A DNA stretch of 64,000 bases from Lycorma delicatula (lineage: Eukaryota; Arthropoda; Insecta; Hemiptera; Fulgoridae). Below, in pieces: positions 1 through 11,562 of this stretch. Position 1 is the stretch's first letter, and each line of letters opens with the position of its first letter. The notes beneath the pieces are model-generated. The model saw only the letters and a program-made list of their open reading frames with translations. It was not told the DNA's origin and did not search any database. A program made the translations under genes and the position numbers. The DNA lies in contig NC_134456.1 in assembly GCF_047948215.1 (NCBI RefSeq), forward strand, positions 53,475,459 through 53,539,458, given 5' to 3'.

Positions 1-13
1 TCAGAACAATTTT

Positions 14-505
14 ATGTGGCCTTTCCACTGCGTGAAATGTGGGGAGGGCCATTGGACAGCTGACTGTCCCAGAAAAGACAGGAGCACTCCTCCAACCTGC
101 GTCTTGTGTCAGTCCGACCATCCGGAAAATTACCGAGGCTGTAGAGTATATCAAGAGATATTGGAGAGGAAGCGTAGGCGAAAGGCGAATTGGAACTCGC
201 AACTTGCTCTTAGAATCGAATCTGCTAGCGGCAAGGTGGCCGGCTCAGCGCTTGATGATAAGAACTTCCCTTCGTTGGGTCGTGGGGTGCCGAGGACAGT
301 CAATGGGGAGCCTGAATCTCTCCATAAAACGTATGCTGCGGCAGCTGGGCATGCTAGTGAGGGCAGTGTGTACAAGCTGGACAGGCTTTCATCAAATATA
401 GACTTCCTGGTTCAACAGATTGGGAGTCTGATAGCATTGCTCACCAGGTGCTCTCCAAAATCTGTTGATGTCCAGATTTCTACGAATCGCTGCATGGAAC
501 ATTAA
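14..505 (+). CDS. Jockey LINE ORF1 (gag-like nucleic-acid-binding protein), C-terminal part
   Basis: The frame is open from the window edge, so position 14 is just the first ATG inside a longer ORF1. Two adjacent zinc knuckles are visible: CVKCGEGHWTADC (C-x2-C-x4-H-x4-C) and CVLCQSDHPENYRGC, followed by a basic stretch rich in KRRR. The DHPxNYxGC pattern of the second knuckle is typical of Jockey gag proteins, which bind the element RNA in a ribonucleoprotein particle. After the knuckles comes a Ser/Ala-rich C-terminal tail. The stop at 503-505 lies 38 nt beyond the probable ORF2 ATG at 468, so the two ORFs overlap in different frames, as in many Jockey elements. No break is visible in the part shown. 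Confidence 0.85.
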   Translation: MWPFHCVKCGEGHWTADCPRKDRSTPPTCVLCQSDHPENYRGCRVYQEILERKRRRKANWNSQLALRIESASGKVAGSALDDKNFPSLGRGVPRTVNGEPESLHKTYAAAAGHASEGSVYKLDRLSSNIDFLVQQIGSLIALLTRCSPKSVDVQISTNRCMEH

Positions 506-3138
506 CGGCCTACTTTCTAGGCGTGAGGAGCTTGGAGTTATGGGGGTTTCAAATTCCCTAGACGTCATTTTGATATCGGAAACGCACTTTACTGACCGGA
601 ACTACCTCAGGCTTCACGGTTATTCTGTGCATGTGAGAATCACCCAGATGGGAGGGCCCATGGAGGAACCGCGATTCTGATTCGGAGTTCTCTGCGATAT
701 CATCAACTTCCGGGCTTCTGCACGACCAAATTCAGGCGACCACGGTTAAATTGCAGACTGGTTTGGGCCTATTAGACTGTCCGCTGTGTACTGCCTTCCA
801 CGGCATACTGTAACTGATGAGTTGTTTTCTGATTTCTTTGTGACTCTGGGTTCTCGATTTATTGCCGGAGGAGACTGGAACGCGAAAGACCCATTGTGGG
901 GTTCCCAGTTGATTACCAGCAGGAGTAGATCGCTGAAGAGATGTGTTCAAAATCTGCACCTGGACATGGTATCGGGATTCCAGCCGACATACTGGCCTAC
1001 GGACCTGACGAAGATCCCGGATTTGCTTGACTTTTTGTTACCTCGGGTGTATCATCTGCATACACTCTGGTGGAGAACAATTATAATTCATCATCGGACC
1101 ACTCCTCCGTTCTACTTACATTGAGCACGACGGTGCTAAGGAGGAAAGAGAGGCCCATTCTTCATACGAGACGAACGGATTGGGTTTCTTACCAGGATTG
1201 GATCGAAGAGAAACTGACTGACCCGTTTCCACTCGATACTCCTGGGGATACTGATTACGCTACGTAATTTTTGACGTCGGTCATGCAGGAGGGAGCATTG
1301 CGGTCTACACCTGATGATTTCCACTCAGCCAGAGACAATACCTATCCGTCGAAAGTGACAGAAGTAATTGTCTCGAAGCGGCGTCTTCGGTGAAATTGGC
1401 AGCGTTTCAGAAGGCCGGAAGATAGGACTCTTCCTAACAGGACGGCGTGGAGGCTGAGGAGGTTGTTGAGGACTGTCAGGGATGAGACATTCAAGGAGTA
1501 CATAGGAAATCTTTCTCACCTGAATGGGAAGGGATGCTCCGTACGGAAGGCTACAAAAGGACTGCAACGATCATCAGGAACGCTCCCCGCCCTACAGATG
1601 CGTACTGGATCGTGGGCGAGGACTGACAATAAAAAGGTCGATCTGTTTGTTTCATACCAAGAGGTAACGTTCCGACCCCACGATGCAGAGGGCCCCGGTG
1701 ATGTGGGTGTTAACGACTTACTTGAGAGCCCGATGCCAATCAGCTTCCCGATTAAACCGATCTCTGCAAGGGAGATACTGCCAAGGAAGACGATGATTAA
1801 TGAAGGCCTCAGACTTTGACTTAGTGACGCCCAAAATGCTTGTCATGCTACCCCTTAAAGGCATCGAGTACATTAGGAATTTGTTTAACGCTGTTCTGCG
1901 GACGTCTTACTTCCCAGCGGAATGGAAGGTGTCGCAGGTGGCGATGATTTTGAAGCCACGGAAGCCTGCACAGGAAGTGTCTTCTTACAGACCAGTTAGC
2001 CTGTCTAACTTGTTCTATCTAAATTGTTTGAGAAGCTACTACTGCACAGGCTTAGGCCACTGATGGAGAGAAAGGGGATAATTCCGGACCATCAGTTTGG
2101 GTTCAGGTATGACCATTCCAAAATTAAACAATCCCATAGAGCCATCAGTGGGTGTCTGGAGGAGCACAAATTCTGCTCGGCGGCTTTCTTAGACATCCAA
2201 CAGGCCTTTCATAAGGTATGGATATCTGGCTTATTCTTCAAGTTAAAGCTACAACTTCCTCAACCCTACTTCCTAGTCTTGCAGAATTATCTTGAGGGGC
2301 ATTTTGCTCAGGTGAAATGTAACGACGAGTTTTCAAGGTTCTTTGAGATTGGATCGAGTGTCCCTCAGGGCTCTGTGCTGGGCCCTGTGTTGTATTCCAT
2401 ATTCGCTGCGGACATTCCGGTCCTGGATGATTGCATCGTCGCCACGTTCGCTGATGACACTGCTATCCTGGCCGTTAACGAAAACTCTGGCCTAGCCTCG
2501 CAGAACCTACAAATGACGCTGGATCGTGTCTGCGTGTGGCAGAAAAAGTGAAGGATTAAGGTTAATCAAGGTAAGTCGAGGCACGTCACATTTGCCATGC
2601 AGAGAGGTGACTATCCCGGTGTGTAGTTCGATGGTGTTTTGATCCCCCAACCGGAGACTGTTCGGTATCTGGAACTTTACCTGGATCGGCCTTTGACCTG
2701 GAAGTGTCACGGGAGGATGAAGAGGAAACAGCTAAACGCAAGGTACAGGGAACTTCATTGGCTGCTACGGAGAAACTCAGGCGTCACGTTATCCAACAAG
2801 ATCTTAATTTATAAGGGTATCCTGCGCGTAATCTGGACGTACGGTGTAGAATTGTGGGGTAATGTGGAAATTATTCGACTAGTGATGTGGAAATTATACA
2901 AAGATTTCAGAACAAAGTAGCGAAGGTAATTTCCGAAGCTCCGTGGTTCATGCGGAATGACGAGATTCACGATTATCTGGAGCTCCCATCGGTTCGTGAG
3001 ACTGCACAACAGCGCAATATAAAATACCTGCAGAGGCTTGAGAATCATGTAAACCACTTTGCAATTTATCTACTCGATAACAACAGAGACGTCCGACGGT
3101 TAAAACGAGCCCATGTACTCGACTTAGGGCCTGCGTAA
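468..3138 (+). pseudogene. Jockey LINE ORF2 (endonuclease-reverse transcriptase), frameshifted
   Basis: In order, spread over several frames: an APE-type endonuclease with AAWNINGLLSRREEL (from about 489), ISETHFT (about 573), GGDWNAKDPLWGS (about 866) and SSDHSSVLL (about 1088); then a reverse transcriptase with SSYRPVSL (about 1983), HQFGFR (about 2090), AAFLDIQQAFHKVW (about 2182), SVPQGSVLGPVLYSIF (about 2358) and the catalytic FADDTAILA (about 2448); then thumb and C-terminal segments ending NRDVRRLKRAHVLDLGPA. The usual catalytic residues of both domains can still be read. Frameshifts occur near 650-680, 1270, 1800-2030, 2550 and 2890, with in-frame stops between, so no full protein can be made. 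The enzyme nicks target DNA and primes cDNA synthesis on it. Confidence 0.9.
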
Positions 3139-3436
3139 CAGTTTAGAATGTAACACCGTCAAGTTTAGTGGTGTCGTATTTAATTTTTTGTTACTTACTT
3201 CCTTTTTCTTTTTTATTTGTTATTAATGTTTGTTTTGTGGACTATATGGTGCTGAAATTAATGGTTTGTGATTTATGACTGAGCTTGAAATTTCATATTT
3301 AACTTTATGTTTGCTTGCAACTATTTATTGTGTATTATTTATTTTAGGAGTTCCTTAAGGACATTCTTATCACGTGCTTTTGTCAGGAAACTTACTTATG
3401 TCTCCGCAGGATAGCCGATTGTAATTATAATTATTA

Positions 3437-5106
3437 TTGAGCAAAAAAAAATACATTATTTTCCCAAGCTTTCTGTAGGTTGCGACTCATGTAAAGTATC
3501 TGAGAAGAACTAAAAAAGTTGTTGTTTTTTTCAGAATTATAGTTCACTATATACTCAATCTCTACGGTGTACAGAACGAAGATGTGTCTTGTAGAAATAA
3601 ATATTATCACCACCTACAATTTAGTAGGCTCGGCAGGTTTATGTTCAATTCAATGAAAAATGCAATAAAAGACCACTGCTCATTTTTCCTAGTAACATTT
3701 GCATAAGACATGTTATTTTTAAGAATGGCTATATCATTTTCGAAAGAGTGGCTTCTGACTCGTGACAGGTTACCTAACCATTATGATGTTACATATATCG
3801 TATAATTAGTTTTTTTTGAAGGTGGAAGAGATGATACAAAAATTAGTAATGGGGATTACAAAAAGGAAGATTTTGTGAATAAATTGCTTGTAGGAAAGAT
3901 TATAGATCAGGTAAAATCATTGAAGTGTTTGGGAACGTTGAGAAATTTAGAACTGCGAAACAGAATATCTGAGGAGATTAACCTAATTTTATGATATTCT
4001 TTGGATATAAGTTATTAATTTCTAGGTTTAGGGAATAAATACTAAGTTTTTTATTTTTATAGTATTCAACTCGAACTTAGTTCATTGCTGGTAACATTTT
4101 TATAAAATTATGATTATTAATGCTCAAATGAAATTAAATTATTAATCAAGCAAAAGTTTCTAAATTAATATTAATCGTAAATTACAATTAGGAATAATAA
4201 TTTTGAAAAATGTATAAAATGATTACATAAAATAAGATGAAAAACAAAGCGGAAGGAAGAGTTTTGGTTGTATTTCTTTTTATATTTTTTTCTTTTAATA
4301 GATTAATAAAAAAAATCGTGACTCTTGATGTTAGTGGATACCAAAAGGTTGGCGGTTGCACTGTTACAGCAGATGTGTGACAGGTGTTTGCGGCAAAGTT
4401 AACTCCGCGATATTATACGTGCAGGTGCAGTTGATATAACACATTCAAGCACGCTACCAAATCATACTGTATTGAATAATACAACGATTTTACCTCTTGG
4501 CAATTAAAAATAAAATACAAAAAACCCTTGAATTTTAAACCTTGTATTATAAAGAGTGTTTTTTCCATCTTACAATACAATCCTCTTTTATTTAATTCAA
4601 TTCCCAAAAGTAAAATGAACAATGTAAAGAAAAACAAGAAATATAATAAATAATGGTATGTATATAATTTTGTTATTCTGTGAAAATTAAATACTCCATC
4701 GACTATTAAATTTTTTATATGTATTTAAAATTGTTGTCTACTGTTTTTATAAATCAATTTTTTTTTGTTCCTGTACTTCCTGTTCCTTGTTTATTGGACA
4801 AGCAACCCGGGAATCCAATTAGAAATCCTGATCGATTTTATTTTAGATCTAATTCACCATTTTGTATTAACAATAGGAAGTTTACTGCATGATACATGTG
4901 GCAAGAAAACAAAAGGTAGGGAAAAAACCAGTTCTTCATCAACTTCTTTAATATACAAGATCAATCCGGTACTTCTTGGGAATATTAATTTTATTTAATG
5001 TACACTACTACAATTATAAAAGTAATATATTTATTTACTCATACGGGAATATATTTTAGTAAAAGATTTAAATAATAATGATGATATCATTTAATGTTAT
5101 AAAAAA
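3437..5106. other. AT-rich stretch, no gene seen
   Basis: AT-rich unique-looking DNA between the Jockey element and the pogo element. The open stretches at 4413-4637 (minus) and 4765-4998 (plus) are low-complexity, Phe/Ile/Leu-rich translations of AT-rich DNA with no recognisable motif. A slightly GC-richer patch at 4325-4420 has no feature I can name. Confidence 0.6.
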
Positions 5107-5108
5107 TA

Positions 5109-5135
5109 CCGTATTCATTCGAGTACCCCCCGCTC
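5109..5135 (+). repeat. left terminal inverted repeat of pogo/Tigger element
   Basis: Starts CCGTATTCATTCGAGTA and is followed by a C-run and GCTC. It is the reverse complement of 7087-7113 with three mismatches. TA precedes it directly. Confidence 0.88.
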
Positions 5136-5461
5136 TCGAATAAGCTCTGCACCGCGATTTTCCGGACCGAAAATCTAAAAAAAAAAATCGAGTATATACC
5201 GGTATTTTAAAATGCAACAGATATGATAAAAAAAATACGCAAATATTCAGAAAGTAAAGCATTTAATTCGTTCATTTAAATTACAATATTAATATTGCAT
5301 TAATAATTAATTAATTACCGTAAGTACTAGTTTAGTTCAGAATCAGTAGGTCAGTAAAACGAAAAGAAAGTATCATGTCGAAAAGGATCATTTCAATACA
5401 CTTTTTAATATGGGATTTTATTTCTAATTAATCACTGTCACTGTCAATGTCTGTAGAAGAG

Positions 5462-6651
5462 TTACCGGTAGTCTCCACGTCGCTCTGCCAAGGTGATCGT
5501 CTTCACTACCATCAGTTCATTAGATATTTCGCATTTTTTAAAACTCTTCCTTACTAATTCCGTGGAAATACCTTCCCAAGCATCTTTTATCCAAACACAA
5601 ATCTGGGCGTTTGATTTTTCCTGTAGGCGTGAGAAAAAAATTTTCATCAGTCATCTATTTACTGTAGAGTTGTTTTAATATAGATTTGAACGGTTTATTA
5701 ATGCAGACATCTAGTGGTTGCAATAGAGATGTCAATCCGCCTGGAATTATTACTTGGTCTGTAATACCCTTTTTTAAAATGTCTTTCACTTTATCAGTCG
5801 TATGCCCCCGATAACTATCTATTACTAGCATACCGGTATTTTTTTTATTAAGTAAATCTCCTGATCGCTTTTGCCATACACACCTGATCCGATCTAAAAT
5901 TAAGGTTTCGTCCATCCAACCTGATTCCTGTGCTCTGATAATAACTCCATTTACCTGTATGGTAGGAACAGTTTTTCTTTTAAAAACAATGTACGGAAGT
6001 AATTTTCATCCATCAGAAGTAATGCAAAGCATAACACTACACCTTTGTTTTTCATTACCAGCAGTGCGGAGCGTAACACTTTTTTCACCTTATTGTTTAC
6101 GGTTTTGTCAAATGGCATTTCAAAATATACAGGGGTTTGATCAGTGTTTCCTATCTGAGAAGGCAAATAGCCTTTATCTTTTCTAAGATTTATTATGTAT
6201 TTATGAAAATGTAATATTTTTGTTCATAAGCGTCTGGAAGTCGTTGAGAAATAGTCGTCTTTCGTCTTATTGACAAATCATTTCGTGCAAAAAATCGTGT
6301 TATCCATCCACGGCTTGCTTTAAAACCAACTTTATTCAACGATTTAGCGATTTCACGAGCATATGATTGACACATTTCTGTCGTGGCAGCATAACCGCAT
6401 TTCCTTTTTTCCATAACAGTCATACAATTTTTTTTCTATGTCTGTATATTTTGGTTTTAAGCCACAAAAAGCCCTTTTATTACCAGTGCCTTTCACCAGA
6501 AGTTGTATCTTCTTACGCCAGTCTCGAATGCAGCTTTCATCTACTTCAAATTTTCTTCCTGCCGCCTGATTTCAATTTTTTCAGCCTCTTCTGTAACGTG
6601 CAGTTTTTCATTTACTGTAAAAGATCGTAGACGCTGTTCTATTGTACTCAT
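5462..6651 (-). pseudogene. pogo/Tigger transposase (CENP-B/DDE_1 type), broken
   Basis: Reading down the minus strand from ATG at 6651: an N-terminal stretch MSTIEQRLRSFTVNEKLHV; a CENP-B-like helix-turn-helix region (about 6423-6193) containing GFKASRGWITRFFARNDLS; the first catalytic-region motif NTDQTPVYFEMP (about 6145) with its Asp; the second motif MLVIDSYRGHTTD (about 5830); and the third, SLLQPLDVCINKPFK (about 5700), giving the D-D-D triad of this family. A C-terminal part with KDAWEGIS ends near 5462. These pieces lie in different frames and are interrupted near 6430, 6190, 5940 and 5650. The protein would bind the terminal repeats and cut DNA in the nucleus. Related domesticated proteins (CENP-B, POGK) exist, but this copy is dead. 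Confidence 0.88.
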
Positions 6652-7086
6652 TTTAATGCCATAATTAAAATAAATCACCATATTAAACTTTACAAGATAA
6701 ACTAAACAGATAAAATACACATAACCGTCCACATATACAAACAGTACAATGACTATGGCGAATAGACAAGACGACGATGGGTAACTGATACTGTAACTGT
6801 AGTGTCATTAGTACCGGATGAAGCCTATACAGAATGAATCAGTTTTATAAAAATACCGTAACTTCGTTCCTATCGATAATATGAACAGGATGTTAATAAT
6901 TAAGGATTTATTCTGTGTAAGCGGCATCCGGTATTGATAAACGTAAGCCTAATGTAACTATATTTATGTGATTGAATTTAGGTACTTCTAAGAAAACGTT
7001 TACTTTACATAAATTATCCTGGCTAAAGGCTATATTTCAAGTAAGCCCCGCACCCTTATTTTTCTCTTCAATTCCAAGAAAAAAGA

Positions 7087-7113
7087 GTGCGGGGGTTACT
7101 CGAATAAATACGG
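7087..7113 (-). repeat. right terminal inverted repeat of pogo/Tigger element
   Basis: Read on the minus strand it starts CCGTATTTATTCGAGTAA followed by a C-run and GCAC, matching the left end. TA follows at 7114-7115. Confidence 0.88.
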
Positions 7114-7115
7114 TA

Positions 7116-8760
7116 ATAAAAACCCTTAACTTCAGCAAACGCCTTTAAATGTATAAAAAGAAAACTATTCAGATTTTTAATTCAAATTAACGACTTACAA
7201 ATCTTAATTCAAAATTTAAACAACTGAATATTATTATTATTATTATTGTAATTACTTAATTATTGTACCAGTTTTTTTAAACAGGTTTTTTTTTTACTTG
7301 ATAACATTTTTTTTTTTAATTTAAAATATGAGTAGGCTTTCAAAAAAAACATAACCAATATGAAAGTCACGTAAACTTATTTTTTATTTCTTACAGCTTA
7401 AAATTAGATATTTGCTAAAAGTATAAGATAATTACGAATAAATTATTGCAAAAAGTTACGTAGACTTGTAGTATTTTTAATTTAATCGCTTTCATCCTCT
7501 TTATCATCTTTACTTGTCCTCCCCTCTCCAAGTTGAAACGAGGAAATTAAAAAGAGGGGCAATTACTAGCTTAATTATTTCCCCCTGTGGATTTAATTTC
7601 ACTTAGTACAACTTTCACTATTTGTGTAGTTTAACAACAACAAATAAGAATTGCGTATAATGTCAATTTATTTATTAATGATTAAAAATAAAACTAAAAC
7701 GACAACACACCTTTGATAAATTTTATTAACTAATTTATAACCTAAATTTAAATATATTTAATACGCAATAGAGTTTTTATTTGCTTATACAAATACAAAA
7801 TACGGAGTCACCTTTCTATTCACTTTTCCATATATGTATTTGACTGTTTTATTTTCGAAAACTGGTAACATTTTACATATTTATAAAAGTTTTTACATTT
7901 ATAATTGCATAAAAATTAAAACAAGAACTTTCAAAAGCTGATCAACAGTGCAAGTAGTTATAACGGGATATAAATTGTTCTTTCTCTTGTTCGTAGACAT
8001 CGGTTATTTTCTTTTCTTGTTCTTACATTTCTGGATATCTGATCCTCTTGTACAATAGCCACACTTTTATTTTTACACACCTTACATATCAGATTTGTTT
8101 ATCATTATATAATTTAAATTTTTTCTTTTTTTTTTAGAGTTTAACTATTAATATAACTCAGGTTTAATATTTTGTATAAGTCACGTGTATTTCACAAATA
8201 CAACTGTTGTAGGCGACCCGATTTAAGACGTAAATCTCTCGTAAAAATGACATTGCATACGCACGAGTAACAAGAATCCTAAGCAAGACGCAGAAGAAAA
8301 TATGAGCAATATAATAAATCATTTTTCCTTGTCTTCTTCATTAATCTTAATATATTTTTGCATATTGAAATGCTAAGCGCAACGAAATACAATTAATGTT
8401 CAACTTAAAAGCGACACCTTTAATTTTTCACCAAACAGACCATCTATAAAATGAATATCTTTAAATTCAAAGAAACCGACTCCGATTAGTGCCGCTTGTA
8501 CACGGGATTTACACACATCACAACCATAAAAATGATTAGATATTTTAAAGCGATTAATTAATTTTTTCCGTTCTGTAATAATCTCTGCATAATATATGCA
8601 TTGTATTCATTCAAAAGTTGACAGATGAAAATACAAACAGATAAATACTTAAATAGTAACATGTTTTGGAACCGTAAGGAGAATTCTATTACAAAAAATA
8701 AAGAAAAGACATTCTAGCTAAGAATTAAATTTTATAAAATTATGTCTTATTTGATTTTAA
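7116..8760. other. AT-rich stretch, no gene seen
   Basis: AT-rich DNA with short homopolymers and a purine-rich patch around 7535-7560. No coding motif, tRNA or repeat recognised. Confidence 0.6.
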
Positions 8761-8943
8761 CGAATCGAAGAAGAAGATGTGATGGTGTTTTCATTCAATG
8801 AAGACTTATTACTGAAGGAAGATACCAAAGTACAGCCTAGAGTTCCACCTTTGAATGAAATGGTTAAAGTTTTTCCTATCTCTGTTAAGGATAACAAAAA
8901 ATATGTTACGTTGCAGGGCATAGCCTTTAAGCCTTTAAGATGA
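8761..8943 (+). other. unrecognised 60-codon open segment (exon or LINE ORF1 piece)
   Basis: The frame starting at 8761 is open for 60 codons and reads like protein rather than AT-rich noise, e.g. DLLLKEDTKVQPRVPPLNEM and VKVFPISVKDNKKYVTLQG. An in-frame TAA lies just before it and a TGA closes it at 8941-8943. I see no consensus splice acceptor directly upstream. Charged, Pro-containing sequence of this sort could be part of a LINE gag or a host exon. I do not recognise the family and assign no function. Confidence 0.3.
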
Positions 8944-9780
8944 AGAGATCTAGAATGATCGAGAAAGCCATGAATGTTGAAGCAAACTCAAGAAGATAAA
9001 ATTAGGTAGAACGGAGAAATAAAGAAGATATCAAAATAAAGACGAAATCAAAGGACTGCGCCATATAACTTTATTAACAACCCGTTTTAGGATTGTTGGA
9101 GTTATAGCATAAGCCTGAAATTAGTTTGTGGAAGGAAAAAATAAATTAGGTAATCTGGTATTATATGATTGGCTGCAAAAAATGATGTACATATTATTTA
9201 ATACAAAAAAAATCCCAAAAAATAATGCCATAACTCTAAAAATTGATTTTTCTCCTAAAACCTTGAAAGCCTTTGAATTGTAATTCAAATTTTTTTGTCT
9301 TACAACAATATTTAAAAACAAAAAAGATTTATTACACTATTAACTGTGAATTGATATTTTTAATGCTGTGGGATAGAACATTAGTGTATAAAATGTAAAA
9401 AAAATTTATAAAATCAAAATGACATAGTTGCCCATTCTATAATAATATAATTTGGAAAATTATACGTAAATAATTATAAAATTATTTTTTTTTTCGCTAT
9501 CATTCTGTAGAATGTTCCTTTAACATCTTAGTCAGAGCGCTTGGTGAGGAAGAAGTTAGAAAAGGAGATAAAAAAATATGAATAGATCCATGATTTAGAT
9601 TGTAACGATATCATAAACATAAGAAATGAGAAAAAAAATATTTTATTTCCCTATGAATGTAGAAAAATGTAGTGCATATTTGCATTCTACGATTCAATTT
9701 TACGGAGCAGAAATAGAAGATGTTAAACGAAGTTCACAATCAAAATTTATAACAGAAGAAATGGATATCCACAGAACGAG

Positions 9781-9878
9781 CAGGAAAAAATTCAGGCTGG
9801 ACAGTTAGAAATGATGAAGGATGTAAGTATTCATAGAGATACTGTGGATGATGTCTATCAGAAGCAATTACAATGTTT

Positions 9879-9913
<35 letters not shown>

Positions 9914-10027
9914 GGAGAGTTCGATGGCTTTTTTACCAAGATTTTACAATTGGTATCTGATCGAAGAAGAAAAAGAGTAATTTTCTTTCTATCTAATATA
10001 AGACATAAAGTAGGTGTGCGAAAGTAA
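9781..10027 (+). other. unrecognised open segment split by a (TA)n microsatellite
   Basis: One frame from 9781 reads QEKIQAGQLEMMKD and on to DTVDDVYQKQLQCLTI. The TA repeat at 9882-9910 then shifts the frame, and from 9911 the adjacent frame reads EGEFDGFFTKILQLVSDRRR and IFFLSNIRHKVGVRK up to TAA at 10025. The continuity of charged, helix-like sequence across the repeat suggests an old reading frame disrupted by repeat expansion. It may belong with the open segment 840 bases upstream, but nothing proves this. Function unknown. Confidence 0.28.
9882..9910. repeat. (TA)n microsatellite
   Basis: An uninterrupted run of TA dinucleotides, about 14 units. Confidence 0.95.
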
Positions 10028-10840
10028 GCGGAAGTAAGAACTGGTTACGAAGAAGTAGCGACAATTGTAAGAATCTGTTAAATGTAAATTAAATAATATA
10101 TTTCTTTTAAATAATAAAATATTTTTCACCAGAAGAGGATGAAGTCGCTACCGATATTCCAAAAAAAGATTATAGGTTTTAAAGTCTGGTGTGCTTAAAT
10201 TTTCTTTCGCAAGGCTCATGTACAATTCAGTATTTAATTATTACTTCCACGTGTTTCTTCTTCCATTTAATATTAAGTATATCATTTTTCCAAACTGCAA
10301 CCAAATATATTAGAATTAAAAATAACTACTGTTCATAAAACCATATCGAAAATGTTGTATTTATTATACTTCCTGAGACAGTCACTTTATAAAATTCCAA
10401 CATCAAGCCACCATCAAACTTTTTCATTGGATAATTATCATCATTATGATTCAGGATTTGCTTTGGATGGCCAAAATCACAGCTAAGATCCTCCGAAAGT
10501 TATTATCTGCGTAAAATGAGAAAGATGAACCAGAGTACTCATTGGCAGATCAAAGAAGGCTAAAATTTCATAATCAGAAAGCTTATGAGTCCTCTTGTGT
10601 TTTAGCCTTATCCCTTTCGTGCGCCCATAGGCTTCGATACTCAAAACCACAAGATAAGATAAAAAGTCTAGCCGAAACTGACTTTCTGGGATTCAATCGC
10701 TTGTTAAAGAAAAGTGTCTTCATTTACTAGTAGAAGGACATCACTAAGGGCATAATCTTATATCACTTCTTATGAGCAGCTGATATTTTCCTTATATCAA
10801 GAGGAATTATTGTATTTAAGGTGGGGGGATCGTCAAGCCT
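10028..10840. other. no gene seen
   Basis: Mixed AT-rich DNA. The open stretch at 10542-10730 has no recognisable motif and ordinary composition for chance. A short G-run at 10820-10828 precedes the inverted-repeat element. Confidence 0.55.
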
Positions 10841-11562
10841 CTAGATCTGATCATTCCTAACTGAGACCCTTTTTCCTCCAAACGTGGCTCCCCACCTTAG
10901 GTCCTCCGTTTTCGTCTGCAATAATAAAATAACTCTTAAACCAATCCCAATTTGCTTGAATGAGAGTTTCTTTCATATTGATAACATATATATGTTCTAA
11001 AATATTGAAGGGAATAAATAGTTGAAGAAGACAAATTAGTAAGTTTAATTAATGCCTGAAAGTTAATTAATATCTGAAAGAAAGAGCAGCTCCTGAGTTA
11101 TTTTAAAGGTGCCAAAATTAAGTATAAAGATAAAATGAAATTTACAGACCGTTTTCAATCTTTTTTAAAATATTAAGAGCGTTTTGTTTAACCGGTTAAG
11201 CATATCATCTAAATGAAAACAATATATTTATAGCTGAAAAAACATTGATTTATCAAAAAGGAATATGTAAACTCTATGGTTTTAGGAGACAATCCTATCA
11301 CAATTTCTTTGTATAGATTTCGAATGGGAATTTTATCCGTCAATAACAACAAACTTATAAAACTAAAACAAAATAGTTTAGCAACAACAATGCCAACATA
11401 CCCATTACACATGGATAATGCGTAGCACATGAATCCCACACTAGCACTACACTAGGAATGATTTGCAAGTTATTCTACTGTTGCAAACAAAAACAGTGAG
11501 AGGAATGGTGGTGGGGAGCCACATTTAGAGGGAATGGCTGCTAGACAAGGGACAGGATCTAG
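10841..11562. mobile_element. inverted-repeat (foldback/MITE-like) element, about 0.72 kb
   Basis: Two long imperfect arms face each other. The best-matched core is CCTCCAAACGTGGCTCCCCACC (10875-10896) against GTGGGGAGCCACATTTAGAGGG (11511-11532). Similarity continues outward to CTAGATC at 10841 and GATCTAG at 11556-11562, and inward for about 45 bases with small gaps (CTGCAATAATAAAATAACTC near 10917 against GAGTTATTCTATTGTTGC-like sequence near 11465-11490). This gives arms of about 100 bp around a loop of about 520 bp. No transposase frame lies between them, so it would be a non-autonomous element. I found no clear target-site duplication, so the limits are approximate. Confidence 0.55.

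Larger units (their letters stand above)
1..3436 (+). mobile_element. Jockey-clade non-LTR retrotransposon (LINE), 5' part outside window
   Basis: The order gag zinc knuckles, APE endonuclease, reverse transcriptase and short 3' UTR is that of a Jockey-clade LINE inserted in sense orientation. The element continues upstream of the window. GC content drops sharply after the ORF2 stop at 3138. A non-coding tail of about 300 bases then runs to an AAT/ATT-rich end near 3421-3436, which I take as the 3' terminus; the exact end is uncertain because I found no target-site duplication (its 5' flank is outside the window). The copy is immobile: ORF2 carries several frameshifts. Related LINEs copy their RNA at the insertion site by target-primed reverse transcription. 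Confidence 0.9.
5109..7113 (-). mobile_element. pogo/Tigger-like DNA transposon (Tc1/mariner superfamily), near full length
   Basis: The element is about 2.0 kb and is bounded by inverted ends that agree at 24 of 27 positions (5109-5135 and 7087-7113). It is flanked by TA on both sides (5107-5108 and 7114-7115), the target duplication of this superfamily. The transposase remnant lies between the ends on the minus strand. The right end also has an internal inverted copy of part of the terminus (AAGTAAGCCCCGCACCC near 7038-7055), giving a subterminal hairpin. Ends and length are preserved, but the reading frame is broken, so this copy could move only if a related active transposase acted on it. 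Confidence 0.88.

Noticed and set aside
5655..5915. Domesticated pogo-derived host gene
   Set aside because: Frame breaks, intact inverted ends and TA flanks show an ordinary dead transposon copy, not a domesticated gene.
9790..9836. Possible exon ending at GTAAGT near 9829
   Set aside because: The frame continues across the site in protein-like fashion, so splicing is not needed, and no acceptor is clear upstream.
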